IMG/VR virus record: IMGVR_UViG_3300045941_000073
Coordinates: 1-22,979 of that record
Reading direction: 5' to 3' (one strand)
Length of the DNA stretch: 22,979 nucleotides
Source: a virus
The notes under the pieces are model-generated. The model was given only the letters and a program-made list of their open reading frames with translations, was not told where the DNA came from and searched no databases. The translations under genes were made by a program, and so were the position numbers. This document shows, one piece after another, positions 7,792 to 16,309 of this stretch. Every line of letters starts with the position of its first letter. The stretch's first letter is position 1.

Positions 7792-8361
7792 ATGGTCGAT
7801 TTCACCCATGTCAATGCCGCCCTGACCCGCACCGGCAACGACCCGATCTCGTCCTTTGCAGACGGCACGGTCCGCGCCATCGTGGCAGAGAGCAACTACG
7901 AGGTCTTGGTCAAGGCGGAACTGGCAAACCGCTGGAAGTTCGCCGGTAAGTTCGAGGCCCTGAACCTGCTGGTGGACGAGCCGCCCGACCCGTGGCTGTA
8001 CGCCTACCAGCTCCCCGTCGACATCATGGCGATCCGGACCGTCACGCAGGCGGGCGCCAACGTCGAGTATTGGGTCGAGAGCGACGTGATCTACACCAAG
8101 GTCGACAATTCCAGCGAGGAGATCCTGCTGCATTACGTCTGGCGGGTTCCGGAGATCCAGTGGCCGCCATGGTTCGCCGAACCGATGACCCAGCGCCTCG
8201 AGGCCATCTTCCTGCGCGCCCTGGGCGAGCGGCACGACGAGGCGCTGGCCCGCGACAAGTCGGCCGACAAGCTCTTTGCAGACGCGCGACGCCTCGACAC
8301 CCAAAGCCAATCCCCGCGCAACCCCTGGCGTCGGCCAATCATGGCGGCGCGCAATGGCTAA
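7792..8361 (+). CDS. Tail tubular protein A (T7 gp11-like)
   Basis: The 189-residue length fits the family (T7 gp11 has 196). The N-terminal motif VNAALTRTGNDPISSF, followed by an acidic linker and a helix ending ANRWKFAG, matches the VN..L..IG..PV..L opening of gp11 and the related P22 gp4-type adaptor. YAYQLPVDIMAIRTV and LHYVWRVPEIQWPPWF follow in the expected order, then a C-terminal helix rich in Ala and Arg. In T7 this protein forms the ring between portal and nozzle, acting as the gatekeeper of the short tail. The ATG at 7792 has no good ribosome site of its own. A GGAAGG-preceded ATG at 7769 opens an 18-codon ORF in another frame that ends at 7825. The end overlaps the next start by 8 bp. 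Confidence 0.9.
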   Translation: MVDFTHVNAALTRTGNDPISSFADGTVRAIVAESNYEVLVKAELANRWKFAGKFEALNLLVDEPPDPWLYAYQLPVDIMAIRTVTQAGANVEYWVESDVIYTKVDNSSEEILLHYVWRVPEIQWPPWFAEPMTQRLEAIFLRALGERHDEALARDKSADKLFADARRLDTQSQSPRNPWRRPIMAARNG

Positions 8362-10486
8362 GGTTCAGCCGCTCAAGACCAACTTCGCCGCTGGCGAACT
8401 GGCGCCCGAGATCGCCATGCGGCGCGACACCAAGCAATATCGCGACGGCGCAAAGTCGCTGCTCAATTCGCGGGTGCTGCTCGGCGGTGGCGTCAAGCGC
8501 CGGTCCGGCACCGAACGGATCACCACAACGCCGAACGGCGACAGCTTCATTTTCGAGTTCATCTACAACCAGACCACGCAATACGTGCTGGTGTTCTCGG
8601 CCGAGCGGATGGACGCCTACAGCCGCGATCCCGACACTGGCGTGCTGACGGCTGCGGGCAACGTAACGTCCTGTCCCTGGACCGGGAAAAAATTCAAGAC
8701 CATGGACGTCTGCGTCAGCGGCAACACCATCATCGTCACGCATCCCGACTTCCTGCACACCATCGTCAGGACCGGCGCATCGACGTGGGTGGCGGATGAG
8801 TTTCCGTTCTACATCGACGCCCAGGCCCGCGTCCACGAGCCCCATACCAAGGTCGCGGCCAACGCCACCACCATCCTGCCGTCGGCGCTGGGAGGCTCGA
8901 TCACGCTGACCACCTCGGCCGCGCACTGGACGGCCGATTATGTCGGCAAGCGGATCCGCGTCATCGACCGCGAGGTCGAGATCACCGCTTACACGAGTTC
9001 GACCGTGGTGACTGCGACGGTGCTGCAGCCGCTGCGGCCCTATCAGGATCTCACGGTGGCGTCGTCGATCTTCTTTGCCGTCGACGATGTGGTGGAGGGC
9101 GAGACCAGCGGCGCCAAGGGGATCGTGCTCGCGGTGCCAAACGCGACGACCGTTTCAGTCGTCATCACCGAGGCGCTCACCAAGTTCGAGGCCGAGGAGC
9201 TGATCGGCCCGAACGGCCACAGCACCATCAGCGCCGTGGCTGACGCCTCGCCCCTGCCAGTGCGGGATTGGAGCGAGGCGCTCTACCACGTCACCACCGG
9301 CTTCCCGCGCTGCGCCGTCATTCACCGCGGCCGCATCCTGTTCGGCGGTTCGGCCGCCGCGCCTAGCGCGCTGGCGGGATCCTCGATCATCAACATCTTC
9401 GACTTCGACGTCGGCACCGGCAGCGATTCCGAGGGCTTCCTGGAGACCATCGGAGACACCGCCAGCATCACCATCATACGGCTGCATTCGACCGAGCAGT
9501 TGCTGGTGCTCACCGACTCCGGTCCGTATTACGTGCCGGAATCCGCCCAGAACGTATTCAGACCGTCCTCTTTGGCGTTCAACAAGTTCGGCGGCAATTG
9601 GCCGGCCTTGAGCACGCGAACCGTCGATTTCGACGGCGGGGTGCTCTACCTGTCCGGATCCATCGTCATCAAACTGGCGCCGACCGGCAGCAACACGGCA
9701 TTCTGGGATGCCACCGAGAAATCGTTTCTTTGTCCGCATCTGATCAGAACCCCGGTCGACATCTGCGTGGTGGACAACTATCTGGGCGGCCCGGAGCGCT
9801 ACGCCTGCATCGTCAATGCCGACGGCACGCTGGCGGTGATGCAATTGATCGACGCCGAGGAGATCCGCAATTTCGTGCCGTGGCAAACGACCGGCGAGTT
9901 CAAGTCGGCGTGCGCGCTGTTCGGCCAGATCTACGCGGTGGTGCGGCGCGACAGCAGCGCGTCGACCTATTATCTCGAAACCTTCCTGGACGAACTGTCG
10001 CTCGACTCGACGGTGGAGTTCGCCGACGAGACGGCGCTGAACGCCGGGAAAGGCGCAGCGTTCGGCACCGCAACCGTCAACGTCTGCGTGACCGACGGCG
10101 AGACGCAATTGTTCCACCTCGGCACCTATCCGCTCAATCATCTGCCGTATGTGCCGCCCGGCCCTTATCAGGTCGGCTTCTTCTACGACCGCAACATCGA
10201 GCTGATGCCGCCGAACATCGAGGACAGCGGCGGCAACATGGCGGGCGATCTCATGCGGATCGTCGAGGCGACCGTGCATGTCCTGGAGTCGGCCCGCTTC
10301 GCGGCCAACGGCTACGAGCTGCAGGCCTACCAGATCAACAAGGACACCAACCTGCCGCCGCCGCACCGGACAGGTCCGCGCTATTTCCAGTTTCTCGGCT
10401 GGGAGGTCGAGCCGACCATAACCATCACGCAGCCCGATCCGATGCCGCTCACCGTGCTCGCGATCGGCACAAAGGTGTCATTCTGA
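8354..10486 (+). CDS. Tail tubular protein B (T7 gp12-like nozzle)
   Basis: The 710-residue form starts at 8354 (MAKVQPLKTNFAAGELAPEI). An earlier in-frame ATG at 8276 would add 26 residues lying inside the previous gene and is less likely. The N-terminal stretch FAAGELAPEIAMRRD, then LLNSRVLLGGGVKRRSGTE, is the hallmark of gp12-type nozzle proteins. Further recognisable parts are VFSAERMDAYSRD, FPRCAVIHRGRILFGGS (about residue 320) and LHSTEQLLVLTDSGPYYV. The length compares with 794 in T7 gp12. In known phages six copies form the nozzle below the gp11 ring and carry the fibre or spike attachment sites. The gene is downstream of protein A as in T7 and related phages. Its stop overlaps the next ATG (TGATG). 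Confidence 0.92.
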   Translation: MAKVQPLKTNFAAGELAPEIAMRRDTKQYRDGAKSLLNSRVLLGGGVKRRSGTERITTTPNGDSFIFEFIYNQTTQYVLVFSAERMDAYSRDPDTGVLTAAGNVTSCPWTGKKFKTMDVCVSGNTIIVTHPDFLHTIVRTGASTWVADEFPFYIDAQARVHEPHTKVAANATTILPSALGGSITLTTSAAHWTADYVGKRIRVIDREVEITAYTSSTVVTATVLQPLRPYQDLTVASSIFFAVDDVVEGETSGAKGIVLAVPNATTVSVVITEALTKFEAEELIGPNGHSTISAVADASPLPVRDWSEALYHVTTGFPRCAVIHRGRILFGGSAAAPSALAGSSIINIFDFDVGTGSDSEGFLETIGDTASITIIRLHSTEQLLVLTDSGPYYVPESAQNVFRPSSLAFNKFGGNWPALSTRTVDFDGGVLYLSGSIVIKLAPTGSNTAFWDATEKSFLCPHLIRTPVDICVVDNYLGGPERYACIVNADGTLAVMQLIDAEEIRNFVPWQTTGEFKSACALFGQIYAVVRRDSSASTYYLETFLDELSLDSTVEFADETALNAGKGAAFGTATVNVCVTDGETQLFHLGTYPLNHLPYVPPGPYQVGFFYDRNIELMPPNIEDSGGNMAGDLMRIVEATVHVLESARFAANGYELQAYQINKDTNLPPPHRTGPRYFQFLGWEVEPTITITQPDPMPLTVLAIGTKVSF

Positions 10487-10956
10487 TGGGGCCGGAACTG
10501 GCGATAGCAGCACTGGCCGTCGGCACCGCGACGCAAGTCGCTGGCGGTCTGATGAAGGGCAAGGAGGAGGAGCGCGCCGCCGGTTTCGAGCGCTGGCAGT
10601 ACGGCATCCAGCAGAAGCAGCTCGAGGCCGCCGCTTCGCGCGACGAGGCGCAACGCCGCCGGGAGCTGCGCTCCTCGGTCGACACCATCCTCGCGATCCG
10701 CGCCGGCCGCGGCGTCGGCCAGGGCACGCCGACCGAGAATGCGATCCTCGACGACATCACCCAGCGCGCGCATGAGGACATTCTCGCGCAGCGGACCAGT
10801 CTGCTCACCAGGTCGGCGGTGTCCGGACAGGCTGCGGCGATGGCCGAGCGGCGCGGCCGCATGGCGGTGACGGCGAGCTACATCAATGCGATCGGCGACA
10901 TCGCGGGCATGGGCTACAAGGTCGGCACGCTCAAGACCCGCACCGGAGTTGGCTGA
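10486..10956 (+). CDS. Internal virion protein B (T7 gp14-like)
   Basis: The protein has 156 residues, starting at the TGATG overlap; the frame is open far upstream, but only as a shadow of the nozzle gene. Residues 1-23 (MGPELAIAALAVGTATQVAGG) form a hydrophobic segment. A long, charged helix follows (GKEEERAAGFERWQYGIQQK), then a Gly-rich break (RAGRGVGQGTPT) and another helix ending in TASYINAIGDIAGMGYK. This hydrophobic-start, helix, glycine-turn, helix pattern and the position just after the nozzle gene are typical of gp14, which in T7 (196 aa) is ejected and forms the outer-membrane part of the DNA conduit. Sequence identity is too low for a symbol, but the role is well supported by synteny. 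Confidence 0.8.
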   Translation: MGPELAIAALAVGTATQVAGGLMKGKEEERAAGFERWQYGIQQKQLEAAASRDEAQRRRELRSSVDTILAIRAGRGVGQGTPTENAILDDITQRAHEDILAQRTSLLTRSAVSGQAAAMAERRGRMAVTASYINAIGDIAGMGYKVGTLKTRTGVG

Positions 10957-13925
10957 TGGCAGCAACCGGGCTTCCGCTTCCCAAGGTCGGCGAGGTCGTC
11001 AACCAGCCGATTCAGGTGATCGACGGCGACCGTCTGTCGGCGGCGCGCTCGTGGGCGTCGATCGCGGCGACCGGCGCCGAGCTCGCCAAGGTCGGCTACG
11101 ACGACCTGAAATATCAGATGCACCAGATCCAGGTCGGCGAATACTCGCGCATGGACGTCGAGGACACGCGCAAGATCACCGAACTGCGCGACAAGAACCA
11201 CCACGATCCGGAAGGGTTTGACCGCGACGCCAATGCCTATCGAGACGGCGTGCTGGCCAACACCCCGGCCTGGGCGATCAACCATCGTCGCGCAAAGCTT
11301 GGTTCGCTCTCCAACAGCTCCTACGCCGGGATCCTCGGCGAGAAGCGCACTCAGGATCTCCGTCTAGCCAAGGACAATTGGACGGCGGACGTCGACATGG
11401 CGAGCCGCGAGGTGTCAGCAGCGGCGATGACCGGGCCGATGGATTCGCCCGCCGGTCTGGTCGCGATGGAGAACTACCGGAACAAGATCGCGGCTGGCGT
11501 CACGTCGAGTTTCATTTCGCAGCGGGAGGCCGAGCGTCTCATCCTCAACACCGCCGATAGCTCGATCGCGCAAGGCGTCGTGCGCGAGACCAAGGAGATC
11601 TACACGAGCGCGCGTGCGAACCAGGAGAGCGGCTATCTCGCCGCGTTGAAGCACGCCGAGGAGAACATCCTGCGAAACCCCCGGTTCAAGGGTCTGACCG
11701 AGCAGGAGCGCTATGCGTATTACAGCCGCGCCACCAGCGAGGTCCGTGCGCTAGAGGCGGAGCGCAAGCAGGATCTCGGTCTCGCGCGTCAGGCCAAGGT
11801 CGGCATGGAGTTCGCGATGAACTCCGGTCTCCTGCCGGAACCGAGCGCGCTCGACAGTTTGGTCAAGCAGCTCAACGGCGCGGGCGGTCATGCCGAGGCC
11901 GCCGCGCTGCTGGCAAACTACGAGCGGCAGAAAGTCCTCATGCCGTTCGGTCAGCAGCCGTTGTCCCAAATGCTGCGGCAGCGACAGGACTATGGTGTCT
12001 CGAGCGGCGCCACCGCACCGCCGCAGGTGCGCGGCTTTGTCGATGAAGCCGCTGGCGCGACCGGCGTTCCGGCGTCGTATCTTTATCGGACGCTCGGACG
12101 GGAGTCGCGCTTCAACCCCTACGCTCAGAGCCCGACATCAACCGCCGGGGGAATGGGCCAATTCATCGACAGCACTTGGAATGAAATGATCTCCAAGCAT
12201 GGCGCCAAGTACGGCCTCGCGCCCGGTACGCCGAAAACAGACCCTCGCGCCAGCATCTTGATGACGGCGGAATACGCCAAGGAGAATGCGGCACGATTGG
12301 AGGCGTCCGGTCTGCCGGTCAACGATCAAACGCTCTACGTGATGCACTTCGCCGGTCCCGGCGGCACGCTGTTGCTGCGGGCGGATCCGTCGTCGCAGGC
12401 ATCGACCCTGCTGCCGAAGGCGGCGGCGGCCAACAGAACGATCTTCTACAACAAGGATGGCTCGCCCCGGACCGTCGGTGAGGTCGTGGCGCAGCTCGGT
12501 AGCCAGCACGGCGGCGGCGGTGCCGCTGGCGGCGGCTTCGTTCCTCGCCCGACCTATGCGCCCGGCGTCGATCCGCGTCTCGCCGTCGGCATGAACAAGC
12601 AAATCGCCACGAAGGCGTGGGAGGAATGGAAACTACTCGACGCGCAATTTAAGCCGGACGGCAGCAGGCCATCGCAGCAGCACGTTGAGCTGGTGCAGAT
12701 GGCGGCGGCCGAGTCCGGCGACCACAGGCTGCTTCAAACCATTGCCGACAAGTTGGGACAGTACCAGGTTGCGACCGAACTCGGTCAACAGCCGGTCGGC
12801 CAGCAGCAGGCGGTCCATACCGAATTGGGACGGCGCGCTGCGGCCGGCGAACTCACGCCCAACGAGGACAAGGTTCTGCAGACGCTCGATCAGAAGATCG
12901 CGCTGACCACAAAGAACATCGTCAACGACGAGAACCCCATCGACCACACCGTCAAGGCATGGAGCAACCGCGGCACATTCCAGACGCCGCCGCCGCTCAA
13001 TCCCGGCAAAGACGGCTTTCGAGAAGCGCTCGCCTATCGCGCCCAGATCGCGCAATTCGCCCGCGAGAGCTATCAGACCGGCCCGCTGTCAGCGCTCGAC
13101 AAGCCCGATGTCGCCGCCATCAACGCCTTCCTGGGCTCGACCGCAGATCCGAGGCTCAAGGCTAGGATGTTTTCGGACCTGGTCGCCGCCATTCCAGACG
13201 AGCAGATGAGGAACAAGACGCTCGCCAAGCTCGGCCAGGAAAGTCCCGAGGCGATGGTGTCGGCGTTCGCGGGCGGCATGTATTCCGTCAACCCGGATCT
13301 GGCGGCGAGCATCCTTCGCGGCCAGGGCATCATCAAGGTCGACCCCCGCAAGGATCCGGCCGCGAAGGATCAGGCTGGCGGCAAGACGGAGTATGCCGAC
13401 GCGCTCGACAAGGTGATGCCGCAAGACGCTTTCGCGGTCGAAATGCGAAGCACCTTGAGCGGGGCTTACGCGACCATGCGGAGCGCGACCACCGCGCGCT
13501 ACGCCGATCTCACGCCGCCCGGCGAGACCAAGTTCAGCGAGGCAAGGCTGCAGCAGGCCGCCAACGAAGTGACCGGCGGGTTTGTCAAGCATAACGGCGG
13601 ATCCATCCTCGCGCCCGAGCGCGGCATGACGCAGGCGCGATTTGACGGAGTCATGTGGGCTCTCACAGACGACGATCTGCGTGGCGCGATGACGCTGTCG
13701 GGCACGCCGCTCACGGTCGACTATCTGCGCTCGAGCGCCAGTCTGGAATCGCGCTCGGACGGCACCTACTACGTGCGGATGAACAGCAACGCGATGTCGC
13801 CTGAATACGCCATGGTTGCTGTCGGGGAATTTGCCGCGCCGTCGAATTTCGTGTTGGATCTGCGCGGCCGCAAGCCGGGTGCCGCGAATGTTCTATACAG
13901 CGAAGTCCCGTTCTACACACCATGA
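10956..13925 (+). CDS. Internal virion protein with lytic transglycosylase (SLT) domain
   Basis: The protein has 989 residues and starts in a TGATG overlap with the gp14-like gene. Residues 1-350 are helical and charged with no known motif. An SLT-type muramidase domain spans about 358-470: VRGFVDEAAGATGVPASYLY, then GRESRFNPYAQS with catalytic Glu at residue 383, GGMGQF at 398-403, and LYVMHFAGPGG near 460. In T7 this activity lies at the N-terminus of gp16, where it cuts peptidoglycan locally during DNA ejection. Residues after 500 are again long, mostly helical and Ala/Gln-rich, resembling gp15-like internal proteins. So the protein combines a gp15-type position with a gp16-type enzyme. 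No signal peptide is present, as expected for a virion protein. The stop overlaps the next ATG. Confidence 0.88.
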   Translation: MAATGLPLPKVGEVVNQPIQVIDGDRLSAARSWASIAATGAELAKVGYDDLKYQMHQIQVGEYSRMDVEDTRKITELRDKNHHDPEGFDRDANAYRDGVLANTPAWAINHRRAKLGSLSNSSYAGILGEKRTQDLRLAKDNWTADVDMASREVSAAAMTGPMDSPAGLVAMENYRNKIAAGVTSSFISQREAERLILNTADSSIAQGVVRETKEIYTSARANQESGYLAALKHAEENILRNPRFKGLTEQERYAYYSRATSEVRALEAERKQDLGLARQAKVGMEFAMNSGLLPEPSALDSLVKQLNGAGGHAEAAALLANYERQKVLMPFGQQPLSQMLRQRQDYGVSSGATAPPQVRGFVDEAAGATGVPASYLYRTLGRESRFNPYAQSPTSTAGGMGQFIDSTWNEMISKHGAKYGLAPGTPKTDPRASILMTAEYAKENAARLEASGLPVNDQTLYVMHFAGPGGTLLLRADPSSQASTLLPKAAAANRTIFYNKDGSPRTVGEVVAQLGSQHGGGGAAGGGFVPRPTYAPGVDPRLAVGMNKQIATKAWEEWKLLDAQFKPDGSRPSQQHVELVQMAAAESGDHRLLQTIADKLGQYQVATELGQQPVGQQQAVHTELGRRAAAGELTPNEDKVLQTLDQKIALTTKNIVNDENPIDHTVKAWSNRGTFQTPPPLNPGKDGFREALAYRAQIAQFARESYQTGPLSALDKPDVAAINAFLGSTADPRLKARMFSDLVAAIPDEQMRNKTLAKLGQESPEAMVSAFAGGMYSVNPDLAASILRGQGIIKVDPRKDPAAKDQAGGKTEYADALDKVMPQDAFAVEMRSTLSGAYATMRSATTARYADLTPPGETKFSEARLQQAANEVTGGFVKHNGGSILAPERGMTQARFDGVMWALTDDDLRGAMTLSGTPLTVDYLRSSASLESRSDGTYYVRMNSNAMSPEYAMVAVGEFAAPSNFVLDLRGRKPGAANVLYSEVPFYTP

Positions 13926-16309
13926 GCCTCGATCTCTGGCAGGACGACATCAAGGCGGCGGATGCCCGCGCTACTCGCAGCCCTGCCAGCGAGGTGCCAG
14001 CGGGCTTCGGCGACACCTTCGCGGCATCCTGGGATCACGGCGTCTTTTTCGGCCAGTCGATCGCGCGCGCCAACTCCCGCACGCGGGCGATGGAGGACTT
14101 CATCGGCGACGTCTATCGCCGCACCGGCACGCTGTTGCCAAACCCCGAGCTCGCGGCGATCGGCACCGACGGTCTTGCCGCGTTCAACACCGAGCTTGAG
14201 AAACTGGCGTTCGAGCATCCGGCATTGGGCCGTCTCAAGGCCGAGGGCGCCGAGCAGATGTTTGTTGCCGTCACCAACGACGAGATCGACAAACTTGCAG
14301 CACAGCACGCGGCTCGGGTGCGGATTGATTATCAGACCGCAATGGCGCGCGAGCGGACATGGGGCGGCACGCTCGGGATGTTTGCGGGCAGCGCCCTTCC
14401 GGGCGTCGGCGATCCAATCAACCTCGTGGCGTTCCCGCTCTCAGCCCCGGTCTCGCTCGGCGTGATCGGTACCACCGCGGCGTGGGCCGGGATTGCGGGC
14501 GGCACGCAGTTCGCGATCGAACTCGCAGGTGCCCCGTTCCGTGCCGAGGTGCAGCCCGGCTATACGCCGCTGTCCGGAGAATCGCTGGGCAACGTGCTTG
14601 AGGCCGGTGCGTTCGGCGGCGTGCTTGGCGGCGGCCTGAAAGGTATTGCCAACGCCTGGACGCGGATCAAGACGGGACAGTGGCCGCGCAGCATCCGCGA
14701 CCACGGCAACATCGTCGAGAGCGAGAACAACGTCGCCGTCACCAATCCGGATCCCTCGCTGCAGGGTCAGGTCGATCATCGCACAGCACTGCAAAAATCC
14801 ATCGACGACATGGTGGGTCTGCGCCCGGTCGATGTGAGTGACGAGATTGGCCCTGTGTTCTTGGCCAACTACAACATGCGGCTCACTCAGATCCTTGAGC
14901 CGCGCGCCGCTGCCGTGCGGGCTGGCGAGACCGCGATCATTGCGGAGCGCAACGCCGCCCGGATGCCGCACAACATGGAGCGGCTCAGCGAAGCGCAGCT
15001 CGAGGAGATCCGCCGCACGCGGGATCAGATCGAACTCGACCGCCGCGCTGGTCTGGACGAGGTGACGGCCGCGCAGGAGGCATTGCAGACCGAGCGGGCA
15101 GCGCTGACGACCAGGCGCACGGGCGCCGAGGCCGATCGCGCAACCGTCGAAGGCCTGCGAGCTGACCTTGAGCGGGTGCGGCGCCAGCAGGCCGAGGCCC
15201 GCCCGCCGACCAATCCAATCACCCAGGCCCGTCTCGATACAATCGAGACCGATCTCAAGCAGCCGAACCTTGGCCGCGAAACCCGCCAACTCCTTGAGGG
15301 CGAGCGCGCCCAGATCACCGAGACGCTGGCCAAGACGCAGGCTGGCGATGCCAAGCTCCTCGCTTCGCTCGAGCAGGAGGCCAAGGGGCTGACCAAGGGT
15401 CTCGCCACTGCCGAGAAGCGGCTGGCCAAGACCGAAGCCGCGCTGACGCGGGGCGAGGAACGGGCCGTCTCCCGCGAGGGCCAGATCGCCCGCACCGCAG
15501 ACCAGCACGAACGGCAGACCGCCGCCAAGAGCGAAGCGCTGCGCCACGAAATGCGCCGCGCCGTCCATGCGCTGGCGACCGAGGGCTACGGCCTGCGGCT
15601 GTCCCGCACCGAGGCACAGGCCATGGCGGACAACCTCCTCAACGCGCCCGCCGATGAGGTGACGGGCGCGATCCGCGGCGTCACCGAATACTTCGTCGAC
15701 CTGCGCCAGCAGGTCTTGGCCGGACCGCAGATGGGAGGCGCCCAGACGCGGGCAGTGGCGGCACAGTTTACGGACGAGACCAGACGGGCGATCCAGAAGT
15801 TCGCCGCCGATGTCGGCGTCATCATGCCGGACGAGGAGGCGGCGGTGATTGCCGCCCGGCTCGCCACCGTCTCCGAGAAGGAGGCGCTGTTTATCCTCGA
15901 CGAGCTGATGCTGCGGCCCCGCACGCTGGCCGACACGCTGCCAGGGGTTGAGAAATTGCAGCGGGAGGCTGCAGATCCTAGGGGCGCCCCCGGCGGCGTC
16001 ACTAGGACCGATTTGCCGACCCCTCCGAGGCCGACCGCCGAGGCCCCGCAACCGATGCTGCAAAGCATGGCAAAGGAGGTGACTCCGGAGGCGATGGCCA
16101 AGGCCAGAACAAGCGAGGAGACCATGGACGGCGTGATCCTCGACATGGATCGGCTGCGCGCCGAGCGCGGCAAGGATGTCGAATATCCGGATCCCAAGAC
16201 CGGCGAGCTGAAATCGCTCGACAACGAACTCGCCACTATCGAGGCCCGCGAGAAGGCCGCCGCCGAGATCGAGGCCTGCTCCAAGCCGACCGCGGAGGCC
16301 GCCGAATGA
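13922..16309 (+). CDS. Large internal virion (ejection) protein with hydrophobic segments and a long coiled coil
   Basis: The protein has 795 residues from the ATGA overlap. Residues 1-140 are helical (FAASWDHGVFFGQSIARAN). About 147-240 is rich in Gly, Ala and hydrophobic residues, with two or three possible membrane-inserting stretches (GMFAGSALPGVGDPINLVAF, SLGVIGTTAAWAGIAGG, FGGVLGGGLKGIAN). About 320-545 is a long coiled coil dense in Glu, Arg, Ala and Leu. The end (TPEAMAKARTSEETMDGV) is charged. Location between the SLT-bearing protein and another large internal protein suggests part of the ejected trans-envelope machine, comparable to a section of T7 gp15 or gp16. No enzyme motif is seen. 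The Cys near the C-terminus is probably incidental. Confidence 0.75.
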   Translation: MSLDLWQDDIKAADARATRSPASEVPAGFGDTFAASWDHGVFFGQSIARANSRTRAMEDFIGDVYRRTGTLLPNPELAAIGTDGLAAFNTELEKLAFEHPALGRLKAEGAEQMFVAVTNDEIDKLAAQHAARVRIDYQTAMARERTWGGTLGMFAGSALPGVGDPINLVAFPLSAPVSLGVIGTTAAWAGIAGGTQFAIELAGAPFRAEVQPGYTPLSGESLGNVLEAGAFGGVLGGGLKGIANAWTRIKTGQWPRSIRDHGNIVESENNVAVTNPDPSLQGQVDHRTALQKSIDDMVGLRPVDVSDEIGPVFLANYNMRLTQILEPRAAAVRAGETAIIAERNAARMPHNMERLSEAQLEEIRRTRDQIELDRRAGLDEVTAAQEALQTERAALTTRRTGAEADRATVEGLRADLERVRRQQAEARPPTNPITQARLDTIETDLKQPNLGRETRQLLEGERAQITETLAKTQAGDAKLLASLEQEAKGLTKGLATAEKRLAKTEAALTRGEERAVSREGQIARTADQHERQTAAKSEALRHEMRRAVHALATEGYGLRLSRTEAQAMADNLLNAPADEVTGAIRGVTEYFVDLRQQVLAGPQMGGAQTRAVAAQFTDETRRAIQKFAADVGVIMPDEEAAVIAARLATVSEKEALFILDELMLRPRTLADTLPGVEKLQREAADPRGAPGGVTRTDLPTPPRPTAEAPQPMLQSMAKEVTPEAMAKARTSEETMDGVILDMDRLRAERGKDVEYPDPKTGELKSLDNELATIEAREKAAAEIEACSKPTAEAAE

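Noticed and set aside
9155-10366. 403-codon minus-strand open frame
   Set aside because: It lies wholly antisense to the nozzle gene, is rich in Arg, Asp, Val and Gly as expected for a shadow, and has no motif or ribosome site.
14441-16063. 540-codon minus-strand open frame
   Set aside because: It is antisense to the coiled-coil internal protein, whose regular codon pattern keeps the opposite frame open. No domain was recognised.
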